Assembly: GCA_905214875.1 (NCBI GenBank)
Contig: CAJMNR010000055.1
Coordinates: 1 to 19,585, forward strand
DNA: 19,585 bases
DNA from: an uncultured bacterium
Lineage (GTDB): Bacteria; Bacillota; Clostridia; Lachnospirales; Lachnospiraceae
Direction: 5' to 3'
Shown: piece after piece, positions 14,626 to 19,585 of the stretch
Layout: each line of letters begins with the position of its first letter
Position numbering within the stretch: position 1 is the stretch's first letter
The notes under the pieces: generated by a model
What the model saw: the letters and a program-made list of their open reading frames with translations, nothing else
Databases searched by the model: none
What the model was told of the DNA's origin: nothing
Translations under genes and position numbers: made by a program

Positions 14626-14626
14626 C

Positions 14627-14675
14627 TTTTTATGCCTAGGAAATTTCTCACAGAGAAGTTCCTTAGGCATAAAAA
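14627..14675. repeat. Long imperfect inverted repeat between the XRE gene and the membrane-protein gene
   Basis: The arms at 14627-14649 and 14653-14675 (outer part TTTTTATGCCTA / TAGGCATAAAAA) form a stem of about 21 bp with one bulge and one mismatch around ACA. The T-tract is on the 5' side and the A-tract on the 3' side on both strands, so it is not a canonical terminator. It may be an intercistronic hairpin setting the expression ratio, or a relic of a small repeat. Confidence 0.6.
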
Positions 14676-14694
14676 ACCATATCTCTATTCTTTT

Positions 14695-15273
14695 TTAACC
14701 AATCAAATCATATCTTTGTTTTTTGAATTGAATGTCTCCAATTACAAATTTCTTTTCTGTAATCTTCTTACTCATTTCGCGTGATTCAATGAACTCCTTA
14801 GAAACACTGACAAAAAACTGTTTCGATTCCGTCTCGACTAGATAATATTGATTCCGATCCTTGCATATATAGGCAATATCAAAAATTCCCGGTAAGGTAA
14901 TAAGGTCCAGCCAAAACTCCACCTTTGTTAGTTTCTTGCTGTTCATAAGACGATGAATGCTTACTGCACTTGGATACTTACTAAGAACGACTGCATCGTG
15001 TTGGCAACGACATCTTTTCGTCTTCTCAAAGTCATCTAGACAAATGGCTTCCTTGATTACAGTTACATTCATCTGCTCCTCTTGGGCAAGTAAATAGTCA
15101 ATGCTTACATTTAATAAAGAAGAGATACTGCGAAGGTTGCCGATGTCTGGCATTCCTTTATCGGATTCCCATTTTGTCACAGCCTGCCTTGAGACACAAA
15201 GTTTTTCAGCCAACTGCTGTTGTGATAGTCCTGCACTCTTTCTTGCTTCCCTTAATTTTTCACCTAACGTCAT
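14695..15273 (-). CDS. XRE-family transcriptional regulator
   Basis: The protein is 192 residues. Residues 2-65 are a helix-turn-helix (LGEKLREARKSAGLSQQQLA, then LCVSRQAVTKWES) of the Cro/C1 type, closest to the clostridial SinR-like regulators. The C-terminal 120 residues are an uncharacterised domain with a CRCQHD stretch and alternating strands. It could be a ligand-sensing domain, but I do not recognise it. The start is supported by GGAGG 8 nt upstream. The gene precedes the six-helix membrane protein on the same strand, with two inverted repeats in between. It probably regulates itself and that gene. Targets are inferred only from position. Confidence 0.85.
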   Translation of the reverse strand: MTLGEKLREARKSAGLSQQQLAEKLCVSRQAVTKWESDKGMPDIGNLRSISSLLNVSIDYLLAQEEQMNVTVIKEAICLDDFEKTKRCRCQHDAVVLSKYPSAVSIHRLMNSKKLTKVEFWLDLITLPGIFDIAYICKDRNQYYLVETESKQFFVSVSKEFIESREMSKKITEKKFVIGDIQFKKQRYDLIG

Positions 15274-15374
15274 TTTGATTTCCTCCCTGACTTGAATTAA
15301 TTATACTCCTAACCTGAGCTATAATCTAGATATAACTTATCACTCAAATCATTACAAGAAATCACTGTTTGCAT

Positions 15375-15399
15375 CGAGGCAATGCCTCGTAGCATTGCC
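15375..15399. repeat. Two overlapping, mutually exclusive hairpins at the end of the acyltransferase gene
   Basis: CGAGGC-AAT-GCCTCG (15375-15389) and GGCAATGC-CTCGTA-GCATTGCC (15378-15399) share bases and cannot form together. The second touches the stop codon of the 15399-17906 gene. No minus-strand T-run follows, so it is at best a weak terminator for that gene; on the plus strand TATTTT follows. Confidence 0.5.
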
Positions 15400-17906
15400 T
15401 ATTTTCCTAGCTTTGCGACCTCTTCCTGTACAAGTTTGATCAATGTTTCCGGTGTACGATTTTCAGGGTAAATCGGCTCACCATAGATTACTTCTAATGA
15501 ATATCGACGCATTTTCTTTGTATTAAATAAGTTTGGCATATCCTGTGATGGAGGGAAGATTTCATGTCCGCCTTTGATATATGCCGGAATGATTGGTACA
15601 TTGCTTTCAATGGCAAGCACTGCTGCTCCCTTCTTAAATTCACCCATGGTACCGTCCTTGCTTCGAGTTCCTTCTGGATGAATCAGAATTCCAAAGTTTT
15701 CTTTCAACTTAACGCTTGCTGCTTCAATGGCACCTTTTGCATTGCCAGTACGGTTAACTGGAATCATTCCCGCCGTACGTACAAGCACCTTATGCGCCCA
15801 TTTATCTTTGAATAGTTCTTGTTTTGCCATACAAGCAAACTTAAAGAAGCCTTGCTTTTTCATCTTCTGGGTAAGCAATAAATAATCAAAATTTGTGACA
15901 TGGTTTGAACAAATGATATAACCAGAATTCTTCGGAATGGCCTCGCTATTTACTGTCTTCACCCTATACACAACACCAACCAGATTTCTTAAGAATGCAA
16001 AAATTGCATAGTTATAGCCTTTACGCTCTAACGGATAGTTTGAAGGATCAATGCTTTCTTCCTCGTCTACCTTTCCTTCTTCTACGGTTTTTATCAATTC
16101 TTGTACCGTCATCTCTTTCGTTAACTGGCCAACCACATTGACACCGCAATACTCTTCAATCTCTAAACACAACTCAATCGAACTTAAGGAATCTATCGGA
16201 AGCTCGATAAATAGCTGCGTCTGTAGATTCACATCGGCTGCCGATACATTGGCCGCATTGGCAACTGCATGAAGAATAAATTCCTCTTTCGTCATTTCCT
16301 GTTTCTTTGCAATTTGAACTTCCTTTTTGACATGATGAGAAATAGCTTTCTTCAATAGGTATCTCTTTGGCTTTTGCAATGATGTTTTCGGAATTTCCGG
16401 CACAAAATGAATTTCTTTCAGCTTCATGTTCTGGCTTAATGTCTTTCCACGCTCGCGGACTCTCTCTCTGATTGTAGCCTCTTCTGGATGATCCGTTACA
16501 ATGAACGCATGGACTTCATCATGTCCGCCTTCTTCACTTGTTATACCACATATTACGAGTTCATTTACCCCTAATATGCCGTCATAAGCCGCTTCGATAT
16601 CATCTGGCGCAATCTTTTTCCCAGTTGCAAGTACGATGTTATCTTTACAACGTCCTAAAATATGAATATTTCCCGCTTCATCAATGGCTCCCAAATCTCC
16701 TGATTTAAACCAGCCATCCTCGTTAAATGCTTCTTTCGTTGCCTGTTCATCTTGAAAATATCCAAGCATCATATAAGGAGAACGAAGTAAGAGTTCTCCA
16801 CTGCTATCTAAACTAACCTCAATTCCCGGATATGGCTTTCCACAACTATCTGTCGTAATGTTCTTTCCATAGTTTCCAATGGTCGGAATGCTTGTTTCTG
16901 TTGCCCCATAGGTAATCAGCATATTAAATCCGGTTCCATAATAGAACTCGGCTGTCTTTTGATCCATTGGAGCCCCCGCTGACGCCATGATTTTGATCTT
17001 TCCGCCAAATCCACGTTGAATCGAGCCAAATACGTATTTTCCTAGATTGATTCCATATTTCTTTCTCATCTTAAGGCAGATAGGGAATAACTTATTAAAT
17101 AACGCTTTTGATTTCTTATCGTGCTCAATCTTCTTTATAATATTAGTTCTTAATAATTCAAATACTTTAGGCACCGCTGGAAATACCGTTGGCTTGAATC
17201 CTTGCAGCGCGCCAACTAAGCAAGCCGCATCCAAGCTTTCGATATAGCAGATACAAGCTCCTGTAACAAGCGGTGCAATGACTTGCGTATATAATCCATA
17301 AATATGGCTGTTCGGCAAGATTCCAAAATAACGTTCCTCCTCACCAAGCCCATTACTTTCAATACATAAACGAGACGATCCAACAATTGCCTCATGTCCA
17401 TGCATAATTCCGGATGCCATCTTCGTAGTCCCTGACGAAAAGATAATGGATGCAATCTCCTCATCTCCATCAATGCACTCGTAATTACAGTTCATTTCAT
17501 TCATACGGATTCCATGATCTGATATATTTAAAATCGGCATATTTTCTACATGCGCAACCTTCTCTTTCTGTTTCTCCGATACATAAATAGCACTAACCTT
17601 GGACTTTTCTAATAAGGCCTTTAGCTCTTCCTCCGGCAATGATGCATCTAACAGCACGGCAGTTCCTTTTTTCTTTAATACTGCTAAATATGCAAATGCC
17701 CACTCCGGACAGCTTTCTCCGATAATGGCAATGCGATTTCCACAATTCATGCCAATCTCGTTCAAGCTATTCACAAAAGTATCCACTTCACTAAGCATCT
17801 GTTGATAGGTTACTTCTCGACTTGTTCCATCTGTATGCCAAAGCACCATGGCAACCTTATTCAAATGAAGCAAACTAGCCTTTTCTATTTCTTTATAAAC
17901 ATTCAT
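15399..17906 (-). CDS. Three-domain acyl-activating enzyme - acyl carrier protein - PlsC acyltransferase
   Basis: This 835-residue protein has three parts. Residues 1-520 are an AMP-forming acyl synthetase: P-loop IIFSSGTTKMASG (154-166), ITYGATETS (331-339), GWFKSGDLG, GRCKDNIVLATGKKI and the C-terminal catalytic-Lys region PKTSLQKPKRYLLKK (506-520). Residues about 535-612 are an acyl carrier domain with IELPIDSLSSIEL, Ser573 being the phosphopantetheine site. Residues 630-835 are a PlsC acyltransferase with NHVTNFD (H669, D674), HPEGTRSK (743-750) and VPIIPAYIKGG. It could activate a fatty acid, carry it on its own ACP and transfer it to a lysophospholipid, like E. coli Aas but with the domain order reversed and a carrier inserted. 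The P-loop lacks the usual Lys of the PKG element. The start has GGGAG 7 nt upstream. Substrate is unknown. It has a consensus promoter (17971-17999) and looks monocistronic. Confidence 0.88.
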   Translation of the reverse strand: MNVYKEIEKASLLHLNKVAMVLWHTDGTSREVTYQQMLSEVDTFVNSLNEIGMNCGNRIAIIGESCPEWAFAYLAVLKKKGTAVLLDASLPEEELKALLEKSKVSAIYVSEKQKEKVAHVENMPILNISDHGIRMNEMNCNYECIDGDEEIASIIFSSGTTKMASGIMHGHEAIVGSSRLCIESNGLGEEERYFGILPNSHIYGLYTQVIAPLVTGACICYIESLDAACLVGALQGFKPTVFPAVPKVFELLRTNIIKKIEHDKKSKALFNKLFPICLKMRKKYGINLGKYVFGSIQRGFGGKIKIMASAGAPMDQKTAEFYYGTGFNMLITYGATETSIPTIGNYGKNITTDSCGKPYPGIEVSLDSSGELLLRSPYMMLGYFQDEQATKEAFNEDGWFKSGDLGAIDEAGNIHILGRCKDNIVLATGKKIAPDDIEAAYDGILGVNELVICGITSEEGGHDEVHAFIVTDHPEEATIRERVRERGKTLSQNMKLKEIHFVPEIPKTSLQKPKRYLLKKAISHHVKKEVQIAKKQEMTKEEFILHAVANAANVSAADVNLQTQLFIELPIDSLSSIELCLEIEEYCGVNVVGQLTKEMTVQELIKTVEEGKVDEEESIDPSNYPLERKGYNYAIFAFLRNLVGVVYRVKTVNSEAIPKNSGYIICSNHVTNFDYLLLTQKMKKQGFFKFACMAKQELFKDKWAHKVLVRTAGMIPVNRTGNAKGAIEAASVKLKENFGILIHPEGTRSKDGTMGEFKKGAAVLAIESNVPIIPAYIKGGHEIFPPSQDMPNLFNTKKMRRYSLEVIYGEPIYPENRTPETLIKLVQEEVAKLGK

Positions 17907-17970
17907 CTTTGTTCTCCCTAGATTAATTCTATTTCAATAAGTTTCTGTTCTCTCATACTACTATAGCTGC

Positions 17971-17999
17971 ATTATATCTGGGATTAATAGCGCTGTCAA
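17971..17999 (-). promoter_or_regulatory. Exact consensus sigma-A promoter of the acyltransferase gene
   Basis: Minus-strand TTGACA (17999-17994), a spacer of exactly 17 bases, and TATAAT (17976-17971) match both hexamers perfectly. It lies 65 nt upstream of the start codon. The gene is expected to be strongly transcribed unless repressed. Confidence 0.85.
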
Positions 18000-18084
18000 T
18001 TTTTGTCGAAGATTTGTAATTTTTTCTTATATCTTACCTTCTTATAATCTCCCGTGGACAATCGCTTTACACTGTTGTATTTTG

Positions 18085-18224
18085 GCTTGTCGACAAGCTT
18101 TGGATGAAATCAGGATTTCATCCATTCCCTGTGAGGAATCAATTAGCGCTCGCTCGTGCAAGCCTAAAAAACAGGCCTACTCGCGCTAATTCGGCAGACG
18201 AAAAGCGCGGTTTCCGCCTGCCGA
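18085..18224. other. Structured GC-rich intergenic block, possible ncRNA or dispersed repeat
   Basis: Within the 362-base gene-free stretch 17907-18268 there are four consecutive dyads: palindrome GCTTGTCGACAAGC (18085-18098); GGATGAAATC/GATTTCATCC (18102-18111 and 18114-18123); AATTAGCGC/GCGCTAATT (18141-18149 and 18183-18191) enclosing GCCT-AAAAAAC-AGGC (18162-18176); and TCGGCAG/CTGCCGA (18191-18197 and 18218-18224) enclosing GCGG-TTT-CCGC (18207-18217). The composition is richer in GC than the flanks, and no long frame exists on either strand. It could be a structured RNA, a repeat element of the genome, or the processed 3' region of the lysozyme transcript. It matches no RNA family I can recall. 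Confidence 0.6.
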
Positions 18225-18268
18225 TGAAATTTCCCCCAAGAAAAGCTACGTAGTGGGTGAAAGTTTTA

Positions 18269-19402
18269 CTATGCTTTTTTCAATTTTCCTTCATTTAATA
18301 ATTTTAGCAATTTTAAGTTCTGAGAATATGTCCCTTTATAATTGCTGATTCCATTTGCCTTAGCAATCTTGGCACGATTACTAAATGAAGAATTTACATT
18401 AATTTTATTCAAACCATTTACAATACTGTACTTTTCAGCACATTTCTTGTAATACTTCACATTTGTAGCCTTAGACGTCGTTACCTTAGTTACATATTTA
18501 CTAGATACATTGATCCAGCCTTTCTTAGCTGAAACATATCCCCAGCCGTTTTTTTCTTTACTAATGGTAACCGTCTGTCCACGCTTTACTTGGCTAATGA
18601 TCTTGTAACTTGTACCAGGACCGGTTCTTACATTCAATTCGTATGGTTTAATCTTCACTTTATATGACTTAAAGGTAGACTTGGTAGGTTTCTTTTCCGT
18701 TGGTTTCTTTATCTTGCCTAATAAACTATCGTTAATCAGATAATCTAAGTCTACTTGGCCAGCGCTTATTCCGCTCACCCTTCCATTATCGAAGTACTGC
18801 CAAATATCACATTTATAGTTGAGGCTGCCCCCATAATACGCAAACCACTGCGAATACTGTTTCAATTGATCCACATAAATGTAATTATTTCTATAGTCAA
18901 GATTATAGTATACGCCTGCTTTATAGCCGGCTTTCGTAATCTCTTCACAGAATGCTTTACACATATTAGTAATCAATTTTCTACTAGGAGTCACACCATT
19001 TTGCTTTGCATACCGCATGCTATCATATTCCCAATCGAAGTATACTGGGAGAGTAATGTCATACTGTTTAATCGTAGAAATACATTTTTTTGCTTCCTGC
19101 TTTGCCTGATTCACCGTGTAAGCATACGAAAACCAATAGATACCAATTGGCATACCGACTTTGTTTGCATTTGACGCGTTGTTACGAAATTGTGAATCTA
19201 CCGTGTAGCTTCCATATCCTGCACGAAGGATTGCAGCACTAACACCGGAACTTTTTACTTTTGACCAGTTAATGTATCCATCATAAGCACTAACATCGAT
19301 CATTTTTTTGTAGCTTGCCGCATCTCCCACGCTGCTTGTAAGAAAAACTGACATAAGCAAAACTAATGTCATCAAAACCCTTTTTAACTTATTTGGCTTC
19401 AT
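18269..19402 (-). CDS. Secreted GH25 lysozyme with SH3 and C-terminal repeat domain
   Basis: The protein is 377 residues from the ATG at 19402, which follows AAGGGGG and precedes a clear signal peptide (MKPNKLKRVLMTLVLLMSVF, cleavage near VGDAAS). The frame can be extended to 19474, but that would bury the signal peptide behind 24 residues and run through the leader hairpin, so 19402 is chosen. Residues about 30-230 are a GH25 muramidase that cleaves the MurNAc-GlcNAc bond in peptidoglycan, with MIDVSAYDGYINW, AILRAGYG, PVYFDWEYDSM (catalytic Asp/Glu) and DIWQYFDNG. Next comes a Lys/Thr-rich linker, an SH3b domain with LNVRTGPGTSYKIISQVKRG, and a C-terminal domain of about 60 residues (NGLNKINVNSSF, IAKANGISNYKGTYSQN) typical of clostridial wall-binding regions. 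It acts outside the cell, for wall remodelling or lysis of competitors. Its leader carries a possible RNA switch. Confidence 0.92.
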   Translation of the reverse strand: MKPNKLKRVLMTLVLLMSVFLTSSVGDAASYKKMIDVSAYDGYINWSKVKSSGVSAAILRAGYGSYTVDSQFRNNASNANKVGMPIGIYWFSYAYTVNQAKQEAKKCISTIKQYDITLPVYFDWEYDSMRYAKQNGVTPSRKLITNMCKAFCEEITKAGYKAGVYYNLDYRNNYIYVDQLKQYSQWFAYYGGSLNYKCDIWQYFDNGRVSGISAGQVDLDYLINDSLLGKIKKPTEKKPTKSTFKSYKVKIKPYELNVRTGPGTSYKIISQVKRGQTVTISKEKNGWGYVSAKKGWINVSSKYVTKVTTSKATNVKYYKKCAEKYSIVNGLNKINVNSSFSNRAKIAKANGISNYKGTYSQNLKLLKLLNEGKLKKA

Positions 19403-19420
19403 TATAGCCCCCTTATTTAT

Positions 19421-19521
19421 AAAAAAAGAACAGTCATTATCGGCTGCTCGGTTTACAAGTTTCTGTAAATTCAACTTTTTTTCTTATGTTATTTCATTAT
19501 ATGCACGGTTCGCCGATAATG
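19421..19521 (-). promoter_or_regulatory. Lysozyme leader with competing helices and intrinsic terminator (candidate RNA switch)
   Basis: Minus strand, 5' to 3': CATTATCGGC (19521-19512) can pair locally (CATTAT-CGG-CGAA-CCG-TGCAT-ATAATG, 19521-19495) or with the distant GCCGATAATG (19444-19435), a perfect 10-bp match. That distant segment is the loop and one arm base of a terminator: GAGCAG (19449-19444), loop, CTGTTC (19433-19428), then seven T (19427-19421). A hairpin TTTACA/TGTAAA (19469-19452) lies between. One terminator pair is G-U on the minus strand and would be a mismatch on the plus strand, which supports minus-strand function. The lysozyme start codon follows about 18 nt after the T-run. 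Confidence 0.65.
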
Positions 19522-19585
19522 TTTGCTTATTCGTAAACGCTCCATAGTGGGTACATAGATTTTATCCTATACATTTGAGATAATA

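Noticed and set aside
14627..14675. Rho-independent terminator after the XRE gene
   Set aside because: On both strands the T-tract precedes the stem and A residues follow it, the opposite of a terminator; kept only as an inverted repeat.
18085..18224. CRISPR array or transposon end
   Set aside because: The dyads differ from one another, with no repeated unit and spacer pattern, and no transposase frame or target duplication is nearby.
19403..19474. Extended lysozyme start at 19474
   Set aside because: It would place 24 residues before an otherwise perfect signal peptide and would translate through the leader terminator. The ATG at 19402 has a GGGGG ribosome binding site.

Overview
The window looks like a chromosomal segment of a low-GC, Gram-positive anaerobe of the Clostridia, most likely a Lachnospiraceae-type organism. 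This rests on AT-rich codon use, strong AGGAGG-type ribosome binding sites, a PPi-dependent phosphofructokinase, a fused FolB-FolK, and a secreted GH25 lysozyme with SH3 domain. It is an inference from sequence character; there is no rRNA or other phylogenetic marker here. All genes lie on the minus strand except one ABC-F gene on the plus strand.

Layout in plus coordinates. 1-108: start of a gene cut by the window edge. 134-2485: a large polytopic membrane protein, probably GT-C-like. 2565-3791: PPi-dependent phosphofructokinase with its own promoter and terminator. 3948-8407: an intact PMCA-type Ca2+ ATPase embedded in the wreckage of a Ter (tellurite/stress) gene cluster. The wreckage comprises a HAD hydrolase remnant, a terD remnant, a yceG fragment fused in frame to a telA fragment and then broken by an amber codon, and a further unidentified remnant behind a possible promoter and a strong Shine-Dalgarno. 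None of these remnants appears in a simple list of long ORFs as what it is; they become visible by reading across frameshifts.

8526-10375 (+): an ABC-F ATPase with a short leader containing an intrinsic terminator between promoter and start codon, the arrangement expected for attenuation. 10437-13124 (-): a compact folate operon in the order folE, HD-domain hydrolase, folP, folBK, with 0-3 nt spacing or a 4-nt overlap, driven from a promoter inside the end of the upstream gene. It has a leader of about 290 nt with a terminator-like hairpin, direct repeats and a dyad. The HD protein is placed where the unassigned dihydroneopterin triphosphate dephosphorylation step would be expected. 13436-15273: an uncharacterised six-TM protein and an XRE regulator. 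15399-17906: a three-domain acyl-activating enzyme-ACP-PlsC acyltransferase with an exact consensus promoter (TTGACA-17-TATAAT). 17907-18268: a gene-free, GC-rich, strongly structured stretch. 18269-19402: secreted lysozyme, preceded by a leader with two mutually exclusive helices and an intrinsic terminator, a candidate RNA switch.

The points most worth following are the decayed Ter cluster around a surviving Ca2+ ATPase, the lysozyme leader switch, the folE leader and its HD-domain partner, and the structured intergenic block at 18085-18224. No CRISPR array, tRNA, rRNA, insertion sequence or complete mobile element was seen.
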